Counted from the stretch's first letter, positions 1-9,193 are shown. The stretch: 64,000 nucleotides of DNA from Burkholderiaceae bacterium (GCA_018882785.1 VERI01000001.1:124001-188000); one strand, 5' to 3'. Notes: generated by a model from the sequence alone, not told the origin. A program made the numbers and translations.

Positions 1-864
1 GATAAGCGATCCAAGTTCTTGCACTACCGGGCGGAGATCGCAATTCTGAATAATCTGGAATTCGATCATGCCGATATCTTTCCGGATCTCGCCGCAATCG
101 AGACCCAGTTTCATCATTGGATCCGAACCCTGCCGGCAGAAGGCCGTCTTTTGGTCAATGTCCGCGAGCCTGCACTAGAACGCGTGTTACAGCGTGGGGC
201 GTGGACGGCAGTGGAGGCCTTGCACCATCAGGATGGCTGGTCGGTTATGCCCGTCACTTCCGCGGGTGAATGTGATGAATTTGCAATCCAATTCGCCGGA
301 CGTCAGGTGGGCCATGTGCGTTCACCATTGATGGGTGAGCACAATCGCAGCAATGTCTTGGCTGCGGTTGCTGCCGCAGCCGCCTATGGGGTGCAGGCGG
401 AGCAGGCATGTGATGCGATTGCGCGATTTCGGGGTGTTAAACGCCGGATGCAGCTCAGGGGTGAGGTGCGTGGCATTGCGGTGCTCGATGATTTCGCGCA
501 TCACCCGACGGCGATTGCCACAACATTGGCTGGGCTTCGCCAGCAGATGCGGCGAGCGCAATCCCAGGGCAGGCTACTGGCCGTGGTTGAGCCGCGTTCC
601 AACACCATGAAGCTTGGCGTGATGTCGGCGCGGCTTGCGCCGAGCCTAAACGATGCCGACCGGGTGTTTGCCTACTCTGGAGGAATCGACTGGGATCTTC
701 GGGCTGCCCTTGTGCCGCTGGGCCCCAAGGCGGACGTACACCAGGATCTTGATCGGCTGATTGGTGCTGTTGTTGGCGAGGCCCGTCCTGGAGACCGCAT
801 CTTAGTGATGAGCAACGGCGGATTTGGCGGCATTCACGAGCGCCTGCTCGCCGCACTGGCCTGA
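1..864 (+). CDS. mpl: UDP-N-acetylmuramate:L-alanyl-gamma-D-glutamyl-meso-diaminopimelate ligase, 3' part
   Basis: Muropeptide recycling enzyme that joins the tripeptide L-Ala-D-Glu-mDAP to UDP-MurNAc with ATP in the cytoplasm. The frame is open from base 1, so the N-terminal UDP-binding part lies outside the window; 287 residues remain. Visible Mur-ligase signatures are GEHNRSN in the central domain and DDFAHHPTAI and EPRSNTMKLG in the C-terminal domain; the latter two separate Mpl from MurC. The gene ends 19 bases before the RNB-AroE start, which suggests one transcript. MurC is the only real alternative and fits the C-terminal motifs less well. Confidence 0.93.
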   Translation, partial: DKRSKFLHYRAEIAILNNLEFDHADIFPDLAAIETQFHHWIRTLPAEGRLLVNVREPALERVLQRGAWTAVEALHHQDGWSVMPVTSAGECDEFAIQFAGRQVGHVRSPLMGEHNRSNVLAAVAAAAAYGVQAEQACDAIARFRGVKRRMQLRGEVRGIAVLDDFAHHPTAIATTLAGLRQQMRRAQSQGRLLAVVEPRSNTMKLGVMSARLAPSLNDADRVFAYSGGIDWDLRAALVPLGPKADVHQDLDRLIGAVVGEARPGDRILVMSNGGFGGIHERLLAALA

Positions 865-883
865 TCGCGCGAAGGCACCCTAC

Positions 884-3736
884 ATGTTTGTGCTTTTTGA
901 AGAGGATGGTGCGTTCAAGGTCGGCACGCTCTTTTCAGAGGCGGAGTCCAGCATCCAGGTCGAGATGGCCTCAGGAAAGCGGATCAAGATAAAACGTAAT
1001 GTGGTGCTGCTGATGTTTGATCGGCCAGCCCGCGATCAGCTGCTGCCCGCCGCCCAGGAGATTGCGGCGGGTCTGGACACGCAGTTTCTCTGGGAATGTG
1101 CGCCTGTCGAGGAGTTTGGTTTTCAAGAGTTCGCCCAAGAGGTGTTTTCCTCCTCGCCGAAAACTGAAGAACTGGCCGGGCTGCTGATCGCCTTGCATCA
1201 GTCACCGATGTATTTTTATCGTAAGGGCAGAGGCCGTTATCGAACTGCGCCAGAGGAGTCATTGAAGGCCGCCCTGGCGGGCGCCGAACGCAAGCGCCTC
1301 GCGGCCATCGCCCAGCAGCAGATGCACGATGCATTGCTTGCGGGTGAAGTCCCGGAGGAGATCGCTCTACGGGCCGTCGCGCTGCTGACCCGGCCCGACA
1401 AACAATCGGTCGCATATAAGGCGCTTGAGTCTGCCGCGCAGGAACTTCAGTTGGCGCCTGCGCGGCTACTGCTCTCGCGCGGCGCGATTCCCTCTGCCTA
1501 TGTGGTGCATCGTGCACGTTTCATGCAGCAGTGTTTCCCGATGGGACCCGAGGCGGGATTGCCGGATGACGAGATTGCAGCGGCAGTTGCGCAGGCGGAG
1601 CGACTGGGCCTGCCAAAGGCAGACCAGCCTGCCTATTCGATTGACGATACCAGCACGACCGAAATCGATGATGCGTTTTCCCTGACCGATCTGCCCGACG
1701 GTGGCTGGCGTGTCGGCATTCATATTGCCGCACCCGCTGCGGGCATTGAGCCCGCCAGTCTGTTGGGCAGGTCGGCGCGAGAGCGTGCGTCCACCGTGTA
1801 TTTCCCCGGTGACAAGATCACCATGCTGCCTGAGCCAGTGATTGCAGCGTATTCCTTGGATCAGGGCCAGTGGCGGCCAGCCTTGTCTCTGTATGTGGAT
1901 TTCAATGCCCAAGGCGAGCGGCGTTCAAGCCAGTCGCGGCTTGAACGGATTCAGATCATGGAAAACATTCGACTGGGCCCATGGGAGGAGGAGCTGGAAC
2001 GGCCCGATGAGCAGATCAGTTCCGATCGTCTGCCCTGGGCGGGGCTTCGTCCGCTCCTCATGATGGCCCGTCGTCTGCGTGCAGATCGTGAGCAGGTCCG
2101 CGGGCGTCCCGAGGCAACGGGCAGGACCGATTTTAATTTTTATGTGGATTGGAATACCAGCAATCCCGATGCCATGCGGTCTGGAGACGGACAGCCACGG
2201 ATTGTTGAGCGGCGAAGGGGATCGGCGGTTGATGTGCTTGTTTCTGAGTTCATGATTCTTGCCAACACGGTCTGGGGAGACGCATTGGCCCTGGCGCGAC
2301 TGCCGGGCGTGTATCGGGTGCAGACCTTGGGCCGCGTTCGCATGCAGACACAGCCCGGCCCCCATCAGGGACTGGGTGTCCAAAACTATGCATGGTCGAC
2401 ATCACCTTTAAGACGATTCAGCGACCTGCTCAATCAGTGGCAGATTCTGGCCGTCTTGGGCCATCGGCAGCCCTTATATCGGGGCAGTGAGGCCGAGTTA
2501 TTTTCATCCGTGACGCAGTTTGATACAGCCTATAACCAGTACGCTGACTTCCAAGACACAATCGAGCATTACTGGGCCCAGCGATGGATCGCCCTTCAGC
2601 ATGGCCTCGGAGATCGGGAGTCTTGGTCTGCTGTGGACGCGGGCATTCAGATTCGCGAGCGGGCTGTGGCCGTTCGGGGCGGCGGTTTCCGGCTACGCCG
2701 CGCGCCGCTATGGTGCCGATGCGCGGACGCCCCTGAGCTCACGCCAGGTGTGGAAGTCGAGTTGGATGTACTTGCCGCGGATGCCCTTGATCTTAGTCTT
2801 CAGGCAAGATTCGTTGCTGTAGTGTCAACCGCGTTGATTGCACAGGAGGAGCCCCCGATGCTGGCCAGGCACTACGCCGTGCTGGGAGACCCTATCAGCC
2901 ACAGCAGGTCTCCGTCCATTCATGCAAGGTTTGCCTCCCAGACAGCCGAGGATCTTGATTACATCGCGATTCGTGTCCCGGTACAGCAGCTTGCCGCCGA
3001 CATTGAGCGCCTGATGGCCTCGGGCTATGGTGGAGTGAATCTTACGATTCCATTAAAAGAGCATGCATTCGCCTTGGCTCAGGCCAGCGACTGGGAGATC
3101 TCATCGCGTGCGCTCGCGGCGGGCGCCGTGAACACATTGCGGTTTGAACCGGGTCAGGTTCTGGCGGATAACACGGATGGTGCTGGACTGGTGCGGGACT
3201 TAGAGCGACTGCTGGGCGCAGAGGGCGCCTTGGGCGATGCGCGTGTGCTGCTGCTTGGAGCGGGTGGCGCTGCCCAAGGTGTGTTGGGCCCGCTCCGGCA
3301 GGCCGGTGCGCGCGAGATCCTTTTGGTGAATCGAAGTTTTGACAAGGCGCAGGCAGTGGTCCAACGATGGGCAGAGCTCGACCTCACTTCCTCGCAATGG
3401 CTATCGGCAGCGCCTCTGGGATTGCTGGCCGAGCCGCCGGATCAGCACGGGCCAGACATTGTGATCAATGCCACGTCTGCAAGCCTGTCCTCGCAAGAGT
3501 TTCCGATCCATGACGGATATTTTCTGCGGGCGAAGGTTGCCATCGACATGATGTACGGTGCCCATCCCACGCTGTTTATGCAGCAGGCGCAGCGGGCGGG
3601 CGCGGCCCTGGTCGCGGACGGACTGGGCATGCTGGTAGAGCAGGCCGCCGAGGCTTTTTTCATTTGGCGGGGTGTTCGGCCTGAGACGGCTTCGGTCCTG
3701 GCCGAATTGCGTTTACAGTTAGCGGCAGTTTCATAG
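884..3736 (+). CDS. RNase II/RNB-family exoribonuclease fused in frame to shikimate dehydrogenase
   Basis: One uninterrupted 950-residue frame. Residues 1-658 are an RNB-family 3'-5' exoribonuclease of the betaproteobacterial type: catalytic motif SIDDTSTTEIDDA at 253-265 (Asp254, Asp262, Asp263, with Glu260 where E. coli RNase II has an Asp) and TSPLRRFSDLL near the RNB C-terminus. Residues 659-950 are a complete AroE. Relatives normally encode these as two adjacent genes. Here no stop separates them; the linker Ala-Gln-Glu-Glu-Pro-Pro is itself the translation of the aroE Shine-Dalgarno region. ATG 884 is preferred over in-frame codons inside mpl because GAAGG precedes it and family homology begins there. 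Lost stop codon, real fusion or sequence error all remain possible. Confidence 0.85.
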   Translation: MFVLFEEDGAFKVGTLFSEAESSIQVEMASGKRIKIKRNVVLLMFDRPARDQLLPAAQEIAAGLDTQFLWECAPVEEFGFQEFAQEVFSSSPKTEELAGLLIALHQSPMYFYRKGRGRYRTAPEESLKAALAGAERKRLAAIAQQQMHDALLAGEVPEEIALRAVALLTRPDKQSVAYKALESAAQELQLAPARLLLSRGAIPSAYVVHRARFMQQCFPMGPEAGLPDDEIAAAVAQAERLGLPKADQPAYSIDDTSTTEIDDAFSLTDLPDGGWRVGIHIAAPAAGIEPASLLGRSARERASTVYFPGDKITMLPEPVIAAYSLDQGQWRPALSLYVDFNAQGERRSSQSRLERIQIMENIRLGPWEEELERPDEQISSDRLPWAGLRPLLMMARRLRADREQVRGRPEATGRTDFNFYVDWNTSNPDAMRSGDGQPRIVERRRGSAVDVLVSEFMILANTVWGDALALARLPGVYRVQTLGRVRMQTQPGPHQGLGVQNYAWSTSPLRRFSDLLNQWQILAVLGHRQPLYRGSEAELFSSVTQFDTAYNQYADFQDTIEHYWAQRWIALQHGLGDRESWSAVDAGIQIRERAVAVRGGGFRLRRAPLWCRCADAPELTPGVEVELDVLAADALDLSLQARFVAVVSTALIAQEEPPMLARHYAVLGDPISHSRSPSIHARFASQTAEDLDYIAIRVPVQQLAADIERLMASGYGGVNLTIPLKEHAFALAQASDWEISSRALAAGAVNTLRFEPGQVLADNTDGAGLVRDLERLLGAEGALGDARVLLLGAGGAAQGVLGPLRQAGAREILLVNRSFDKAQAVVQRWAELDLTSSQWLSAAPLGLLAEPPDQHGPDIVINATSASLSSQEFPIHDGYFLRAKVAIDMMYGAHPTLFMQQAQRAGAALVADGLGMLVEQAAEAFFIWRGVRPETASVLAELRLQLAAVS
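2844..2849 (+). promoter_or_regulatory. Shine-Dalgarno of aroE inside the RNB-AroE frame
   Basis: AGGAGG, a perfect match to the anti-Shine-Dalgarno, eight bases before ATG 2858. It is translated as Gln-Glu-Glu in the fused frame. It is the main evidence that aroE was, and may still be, a separate cistron. Confidence 0.75.
2858..3736 (+). CDS. aroE: Shikimate dehydrogenase (NADP+), internal start within the fusion frame
   Basis: Reduces 3-dehydroshikimate to shikimate, the fourth step of chorismate synthesis. From this ATG the product has 292 residues, a normal AroE length. Visible features: shikimate-binding ISHSRSPS at 13-20, catalytic Lys67 in NLTIPLKEHA, Asp107 in DNTDG, NADP-binding GAGGAA at 134-139 and the following NRSF. 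AGGAGG lies eight bases upstream of the ATG, so independent initiation is very plausible even though the upstream RNB frame reads straight into it. The cell could therefore make free AroE, the fusion, or both. aroG, for the first step of the pathway, lies about 20 kb downstream. Confidence 0.88.
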   Translation: MLARHYAVLGDPISHSRSPSIHARFASQTAEDLDYIAIRVPVQQLAADIERLMASGYGGVNLTIPLKEHAFALAQASDWEISSRALAAGAVNTLRFEPGQVLADNTDGAGLVRDLERLLGAEGALGDARVLLLGAGGAAQGVLGPLRQAGAREILLVNRSFDKAQAVVQRWAELDLTSSQWLSAAPLGLLAEPPDQHGPDIVINATSASLSSQEFPIHDGYFLRAKVAIDMMYGAHPTLFMQQAQRAGAALVADGLGMLVEQAAEAFFIWRGVRPETASVLAELRLQLAAVS

Positions 3737-3783
3737 CCAGACCTTTCGGGGCTCAAGCGGAGTCTCGTTGGGGGCCCTCATTC

Positions 3784-5262
3784 ATGACCGAGACCGCAGA
3801 CCAGACCCCCTCCATTCGCGATCCCGAAGCGGCTCAGCTTGCACTTGCCGAGGTGCAGGAGATTCTTGCGCGGCAGCGGCTCGAAAGTGAACTCGTCCAC
3901 CGTGAACAACACGCAGTAGACGCGCAGCGGCAGGCGATCGTGGAGCAGCTGGTGCTCAAACAGCATCAGACCGCGCTTCAGGCCAGGCTCGATCAGCTGC
4001 ATCCGGCAGATATCGCGTACATCCTGGAGGCTCTGCCGCGTGAAGAGCGGCTGATCATCTGGGATCTGGTCCGTGCTGAACGGGACGGTGAGATTCTGGT
4101 GGAGGTCTCCGATGCGGTCCGAGAGACGCTTATCGCATCGATGGATCGTGAAGAGCTGGTGGCCGCGGCCGAGACGCTAGACACAGACGATCTTGCTGCG
4201 CTTGCTCCGGATCTGCCAGAGGAGGTGGTGGAGGAGGTCAGCGAGGGCCTCACCATTGAAGAGCGCGAGCAGTTACGCGCGGCGATGTCGTATCCAGAGG
4301 GCAGTGTGGGCGCCCGTATGGATTTCGAGATGGTGACCATTCGCGACGATGTGACCCTGGAAGTAGTGCTCCGTTATCTGCGCCGGTTTGATGAGCTGCC
4401 GAGTAATACAGATCAGGTGTTTGTGGTGGACCGTGAGGATCGACTGCAGGGTAGTCTTCCGATCGGCCGGCTGCTGGTGCATGAGCCCGAGACACTGGTG
4501 CGTGAGCTGATGTCGGTCGATGTGATGCGGCTTGAGCCGCTTGACGATGTCGGCGATGCTGCGCTTGCCTTTGAACGTTATGACCTGGTGTCAGCGCCGG
4601 TGGTCGATGGGCAGGGCAGAATCATTGGCCGGCTGACGGTTGACGAGGTCGTTGATGTCATCCGTGAAGAGAGCGAGCAGGATGTATTGGCCCAGGCGGG
4701 TCTGCGTGAAGAGGAAGATCTTTTTGCATCGGTATGGGAGTCGGCCAAGAACCGATGGCTTTGGCTTGCCTTAAACCTCTGCACCGCTTTTTTTGCCTCA
4801 CGTGTGATCGGTGCCTTCGAGGGTACGATCGAGCGGGTGGTCGCGCTGGCAGCATTGATGCCGATTGTGGCGGGTATTGCAGGTAATTCTGGCAATCAGA
4901 CGATGACGCTTTTCATTCGATCGATTGCCCTGGGCCAGGTGACGGCTAAAAATGCGCCACGGCTTTTTGCCAAAGAGCTGTCGATCGCGATTCTCAATGG
5001 CATGGTCTGGGGATCGATCGCAGGACTCTTTGCCTGGTGGCTTTACAGTGATACTGATCAGGGCGTTATCCTGGGCCTGACGATGATGCTGGCCATGCTG
5101 TTAAATCTCCTGATTGGGGCATTGATTGGGCTGCTGGTGCCATTTGTACTGGAGCGCATGGGCCGGGATCCGGCGATGGGATCCTCTGTTCTGCTGACAT
5201 TTAGTACCGACTCGATGGGGTTTTTTATTTTCCTCGGCCTGGCGACGTTGTTCTTTACCTGA
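3784..5262 (+). CDS. mgtE: Magnesium transporter MgtE
   Basis: Inner-membrane Mg2+ channel/transporter gated by its cytoplasmic domains. At 492 residues it shows the family order: a charged helical N-terminal extension, an MgtE_N domain (about 70-180), two CBS domains (about 185-310) and five membrane helices from about 325 to the end. The pore signatures GNSGNQT and TFSTDSMGFFIFLG are present, including the Asp that binds Mg2+ in the family. The 47 bases between aroE and mgtE contain no clear promoter or terminator, and there is no strong Shine-Dalgarno before ATG 3784. Confidence 0.93.
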   Translation: MTETADQTPSIRDPEAAQLALAEVQEILARQRLESELVHREQHAVDAQRQAIVEQLVLKQHQTALQARLDQLHPADIAYILEALPREERLIIWDLVRAERDGEILVEVSDAVRETLIASMDREELVAAAETLDTDDLAALAPDLPEEVVEEVSEGLTIEEREQLRAAMSYPEGSVGARMDFEMVTIRDDVTLEVVLRYLRRFDELPSNTDQVFVVDREDRLQGSLPIGRLLVHEPETLVRELMSVDVMRLEPLDDVGDAALAFERYDLVSAPVVDGQGRIIGRLTVDEVVDVIREESEQDVLAQAGLREEEDLFASVWESAKNRWLWLALNLCTAFFASRVIGAFEGTIERVVALAALMPIVAGIAGNSGNQTMTLFIRSIALGQVTAKNAPRLFAKELSIAILNGMVWGSIAGLFAWWLYSDTDQGVILGLTMMLAMLLNLLIGALIGLLVPFVLERMGRDPAMGSSVLLTFSTDSMGFFIFLGLATLFFT

Positions 5263-5328
5263 GATGGCTCGCGTATTGAGCCTGTGCTGGGCTAAGCTCG
5301 CGTTAATCAATTCTGATGGATCCTGCCG

Positions 5329-6603
5329 ATGACTGAGCTACTAACCGGTGTGACACTTTTCGCCGTCCTGGTGCTTGGCGTGATGGTGCTGTTGATCCTG
5401 CGGCGGAGTGCATCGGCCGATGATCCACGATGGCATGCGCTGGGCACTCGCATGGATGCGCTCAACAAAGAGATCCATGCACTACGGGAGGTCTCCAATG
5501 CCTTATCCGGGGTCCAGGAAAAGCGCCTTGAGTCACTCTCGACCCAGATTCAGCTCACGCTGGATTCTGTGAAAAAAGATATGGGTGATCGGCTGACCCA
5601 TATGGGCCAGACTGCTGAGCAGAGCGCAGAGCGGATACGAAATGTATTGAATGAACAGCTTGCTTCTATCCAGAAAGACAACGCTGAAAAACTCGAGCAG
5701 ATGCGCAAGACGGTGGATGAAAAACTCCACGCCACCTTAGAAGAGCGTCTGGGTCAATCGTTCAAGCTGGTCTCGGAGCGTCTTGAGCTGGTGCAGCGCG
5801 GTCTGGGTGAAATGCAGAGCCTGGCCTCCGGCGTGGGCGACTTAAAACGCGTGCTCACCAATGTGAAGACCCGCGGCACCTGGGGCGAGTTCCAGCTTGA
5901 GGCACTGATTGAGCAGATCTTTACCCGCGATCAGTATGAGAAAAACATGGCGACCCGGCCAGGTGCGGCCGAGCGAGTAGAGATTGCGATCCGCCTCCCC
6001 GGCCGCGCAGATGACCAGCCGGTCTGGCTGCCCATTGATGCGAAGTTTCCGATCGAGGATTATCAGCGGCTCTTAGATGCCCACGACCAGTCCGATAACA
6101 CCATGGTCGAAGAGGCGGCAAAGGCGCTGGAAGCGCGTATTCGTGGCGAGGCCAAAAAGATCAAGGACAAATACATTGAACCGCCACACACAACTGATTT
6201 TGCGGTGATGTACCTGCCCACCGAAGGGCTCTATGCCGAGGTGCTTCGACGTACCGGCCTAGCCGAGAGCCTTCAGCGTGATTACCGGGTGGTGGTGACT
6301 GGCCCCACCAATACCGCCGCGATGCTCAACAGTCTGCAGATGGGATTTCGTACCCTCGCCATCGAGAAACGTTCTTCAGAGGTCTGGGCATTGCTGGGAG
6401 GTGTGAAGACCGAGTTTGAAAAGTTTGGCGGTGTAATTGCTGAGACCGAAAAGAAACTACAGGAAGCTGCCAATAAATTTCAGACGGTGGGCGTGCGTAC
6501 CCGAGCCATTCAGCGCAAACTTCAGGATGTGCAGGCCTTACCCCTGGCAGACGCGGTGCCGGATCTGCTGGATGCAGAATCGGGTGAGTCCGAGACCGAG
6601 TGA
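5329..6603 (+). CDS. rmuC: DNA recombination protein RmuC
   Basis: RmuC-family protein, thought to limit inversions at short inverted repeats; its biochemical activity is not settled. The 424 residues begin with a membrane anchor (about 5-25), followed by a long coiled coil (about 35-165) and the RmuC domain, which resembles PD-(D/E)XK nucleases (PIDAKFP, Asp237-Lys239). The C-terminus is acidic. A 66-base gap separates it from mgtE, so it may have its own promoter. It converges with the GNAT gene across 48 bases, where I see only a weak short inverted repeat. Confidence 0.9.
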   Translation: MTELLTGVTLFAVLVLGVMVLLILRRSASADDPRWHALGTRMDALNKEIHALREVSNALSGVQEKRLESLSTQIQLTLDSVKKDMGDRLTHMGQTAEQSAERIRNVLNEQLASIQKDNAEKLEQMRKTVDEKLHATLEERLGQSFKLVSERLELVQRGLGEMQSLASGVGDLKRVLTNVKTRGTWGEFQLEALIEQIFTRDQYEKNMATRPGAAERVEIAIRLPGRADDQPVWLPIDAKFPIEDYQRLLDAHDQSDNTMVEEAAKALEARIRGEAKKIKDKYIEPPHTTDFAVMYLPTEGLYAEVLRRTGLAESLQRDYRVVVTGPTNTAAMLNSLQMGFRTLAIEKRSSEVWALLGGVKTEFEKFGGVIAETEKKLQEAANKFQTVGVRTRAIQRKLQDVQALPLADAVPDLLDAESGESETE

Positions 6604-6651
6604 CCTCTTACCGCTCCTCGCTGGTTCGCCGCTGACTGGCGGTTGACAGCG

Positions 6652-7071
6652 CTAGCGCGACCGTCGCATATGCCGGTGGGAAATTCCTGCATCATCAAAT
6701 TCCGGACCCTCGGCAACATACCCGTGCCGCGCATAAAAACCGAGCGCATGAAGCTGGGCATGCAGGTAGGTCTCATCGTGGCCGCGCTTTTCCGCGGCTG
6801 AGATCAGGGCGCGCAGAATCTCGCTGCCCAAGCCCTGGCCGCGAAAGTCCTTGAGCACGGCCATGCGGCCAATGCGACCATCGGGGCACAGGCGTCCGGT
6901 GGCCACCGGCCTGCCGTCGATCTCAATGACGGCGTGAACACAGTCTGCATCTAAGGGTTCGAGTTCCAATTCCACAGGCACGCCTTGCTCTTGCACGAAT
7001 ACCGTGAATCGGACCTGGGACGCCCGGGGGCCCAGGTCCTGCCAGTCGCCAATTGCCAGATGTTTATTCAT
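6652..7071 (-). CDS. GNAT family N-acetyltransferase
   Basis: Predicted 139-residue acetyl-CoA-dependent N-acetyltransferase; the substrate is unknown. The acetyl-CoA-binding motif A is clear (GRIGRMAVLKDFRGQGLGSE, about 66-85), with the Q/RxxGxG pyrophosphate loop as RGQGLG. The fold resembles the ElaA/YjcF subgroup, which ends in a motif like SHRHMRR. Its ATG overlaps the stop of the ROK kinase gene in an ATGA arrangement (7068-7071), so it is the last gene of the moaC-CaiB-ROK-GNAT run and is probably translationally coupled. Confidence 0.85.
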   Translation of the reverse strand: MNKHLAIGDWQDLGPRASQVRFTVFVQEQGVPVELELEPLDADCVHAVIEIDGRPVATGRLCPDGRIGRMAVLKDFRGQGLGSEILRALISAAEKRGHDETYLHAQLHALGFYARHGYVAEGPEFDDAGISHRHMRRSR

Positions 7072-7982
7072 AGCCAGGCCGCCCCACGGACACCCGAGGC
7101 ATCGCCGTGCATTGCGGGGCGCAGTCGTGTGATGGGCGGAATATCGGAAAAGGTCCAGCGCGCCCAGCGCTGTGGAATCTCCGAGTAGATGCTCTCGATG
7201 TTGGATAGCCCTCCGCCGAGAACAATCACTTCTGGGTCAATGATATTGATCACCATTGCGAGTGCGCGTGCGAGCCGGTCATGAAACCGCTCGATGATGA
7301 TCTCTGCGTCGGCATGTCCGGTTTTTGCCAGGCGCAGAATATCCTGCACGGATCCAGCCGACTGGGCGCTTCGCGCGTTGAATTCTCGTACCAGGGCGGG
7401 CCCGCTCAGAAAGGTCTCGATGCATCCCGGGCGGCTGCACCAGCAGCGCGTCTGATCGAATTCGTCTGGCCGCATCCAGGGCATGGGCACATGGCCCCAT
7501 TCGCCGGCAAGGCCGTTGGCGCCCACCACCAGCTGGCCGTCTATCAGGTGTGCGCCACCCACACCCGTGCCAAGAATCACCGCGAAGACAGAACGGAATC
7601 CCTTAGCTGCCCCATCGGCCGCCTCGGAGACAGCGAGGCAGTTCGCGTCGTTGGCGATTCGGACCGTCTGGCCCAGCAGGGTCTGCAGATCATCCTGAAG
7701 CGGCTGCCCATTCAACCAGATTGAGTTGGCATTGCGCACACGGCCGTCAGCAGGAGAAAGCGACCCTGGAATACCGATCCCGATCGAGCACTTCGCGGCT
7801 GCGTTGACCGCGCGTCGTGCTTCGATCACCAGGGCTTCGAGTGCGGAGAGAGTTGCTGAATAATCGTTGCGTGGAGAGGGGTTGCGTTTTTTCCAGACAA
7901 CACTGCCTGCGCCATCAAGCAATACGGCTTCGATCTTGGTGCCTCCCAGGTCAATACCCAGTCTAAGCAAGGAATGGTCCAC
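7068..7982 (-). CDS. ROK family sugar kinase, fructokinase-like
   Basis: ATP-dependent hexose kinase of the ROK family, 304 residues. The N-terminal phosphate loop LGIDLGGTKIEA (8-19), the catalytic Asp112 in IANDANCLA and the ROK zinc site (His164 in GEWGH; Cys180, Cys182, Cys187 in CWCSRPGCIETF) are all present. The CIETFxSG ending of the zinc loop is typical of proteobacterial fructokinase (Mak) and N-acetylglucosamine kinase; sequence alone does not decide the sugar. The start is GTG 7982 without an evident Shine-Dalgarno. It lies 23 bases after the CoA-transferase gene. Confidence 0.88.
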   Translation of the reverse strand: MDHSLLRLGIDLGGTKIEAVLLDGAGSVVWKKRNPSPRNDYSATLSALEALVIEARRAVNAAAKCSIGIGIPGSLSPADGRVRNANSIWLNGQPLQDDLQTLLGQTVRIANDANCLAVSEAADGAAKGFRSVFAVILGTGVGGAHLIDGQLVVGANGLAGEWGHVPMPWMRPDEFDQTRCWCSRPGCIETFLSGPALVREFNARSAQSAGSVQDILRLAKTGHADAEIIIERFHDRLARALAMVINIIDPEVIVLGGGLSNIESIYSEIPQRWARWTFSDIPPITRLRPAMHGDASGVRGAAWL

Positions 7983-8005
7983 GTTGATCCGGGGCTGATC
8001 CGGCG

Positions 8006-9190
8006 TCAGGCCTCTCGACCGAGCCAGTCACGGAGAATTTCGGCCCGATGCTCATCGCGCATCGGCGGTGTGATGCGGTATTGAACAGGTGTCTCAGACA
8101 GTCGAATGGGATTGGCGAGCACTCGGACGCTGCCTGATCCTGCGGCACGGTGAGGCATGCTGACCACCATCTCTCGGTGACGCACGTGCGGATCATCAAA
8201 TACCTGGGAGAGCGTGTTCACGGGGCCGCATGGCACGCTCACCCGCTCCAGCGCATGGATCCAATGATCCCGCGTCTGGCGCAGGAGTGCAGCATCAATT
8301 TTTGCAATGAGCGCATGGCGATGTTTGACCCGGGCGACATTGGTCGCAAATTCAGGATGATCTGCCAGCTCTGACAGTCCGATGACCTCGCAGAGTTTTC
8401 TGAACTGACCGTCATTGCCCACCGCGATGATGAGGGGATCGGTTGCGGTCGAAAAGACCTGATAGGGAACAATATTTGGATGACCATTACCAAAACGCTG
8501 CGGATTTTTATCTGAGGTGAGATAGTTTGTTGCTGCATTGATCAGCCAGGCAATCTGTGTGTCGAGCAGTGAGATATCAATATGCTGGCCGCAGCCGGTT
8601 TCATCTCGGTGCCGAAGTGCGGCCAGAATGCCGACACAGGCATACATGCCGGCCATGACATCGGCCACTGCGACCCCCACCTTCATTGGCTCACCATCAG
8701 GCGCACCCGTTAGGCTCATGATGCCGCCTATACCCTGGATCAAGAAGTCATAGCCAGCGCGGCTGGCATAAGGACCAGTCTGGCCAAACCCCGTAATTGA
8801 GCAGTAGATGAGACGGGGGAATCGATCTTTTAGCTGTGCATACGATAGCCCGTAGGCGGCAAGCCCACCGACTTTGTAATTTTCAATCAGTACATCTGCA
8901 TGCCCGAGAAGGCTGAAGATCAGGGCCTGGCCATCGGGCTTCGACAGATCGATTTCAATGGAGCGTTTATTGCGGTTGGCACACAGGTAATAAGCGCTCT
9001 CCGAGGTGGGCTGACCATCTTTGTCGGCCACAAAGGGCGGGCCCCATGTCCGGGTGTCATCGCCTTCGCCGGGTTTTTCTACCTTGACGACATCGGCGCC
9101 AAGATCACCAAGCGTTTGAGTAGCCGATGGGCCAGCGAGAATTCGGGTGAGATCAAGAACCCGCACCCCTTGCAGTGACATCGCGGTCAT
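8006..9190 (-). CDS. CaiB/BaiF family CoA-transferase (family III)
   Basis: Family III CoA-transferase of 394 residues that moves CoA between carboxylic acids; substrates cannot be read from the sequence. The N-terminal MSLQGVRVLDLTRILAGP block and the catalytic Asp148 in AGYDFLIQGIGG are visible, and the length is normal. ATG 9190 lies three bases after the moaC stop; an in-frame ATG at 9181 is also plausible because family homology begins there. Being tightly packed between moaC and a ROK kinase gives no coherent pathway, so co-transcription may be incidental. Confidence 0.9.
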   Translation of the reverse strand: MTAMSLQGVRVLDLTRILAGPSATQTLGDLGADVVKVEKPGEGDDTRTWGPPFVADKDGQPTSESAYYLCANRNKRSIEIDLSKPDGQALIFSLLGHADVLIENYKVGGLAAYGLSYAQLKDRFPRLIYCSITGFGQTGPYASRAGYDFLIQGIGGIMSLTGAPDGEPMKVGVAVADVMAGMYACVGILAALRHRDETGCGQHIDISLLDTQIAWLINAATNYLTSDKNPQRFGNGHPNIVPYQVFSTATDPLIIAVGNDGQFRKLCEVIGLSELADHPEFATNVARVKHRHALIAKIDAALLRQTRDHWIHALERVSVPCGPVNTLSQVFDDPHVRHREMVVSMPHRAAGSGSVRVLANPIRLSETPVQYRITPPMRDEHRAEILRDWLGREA

Positions 9191-9193
9191 GGC

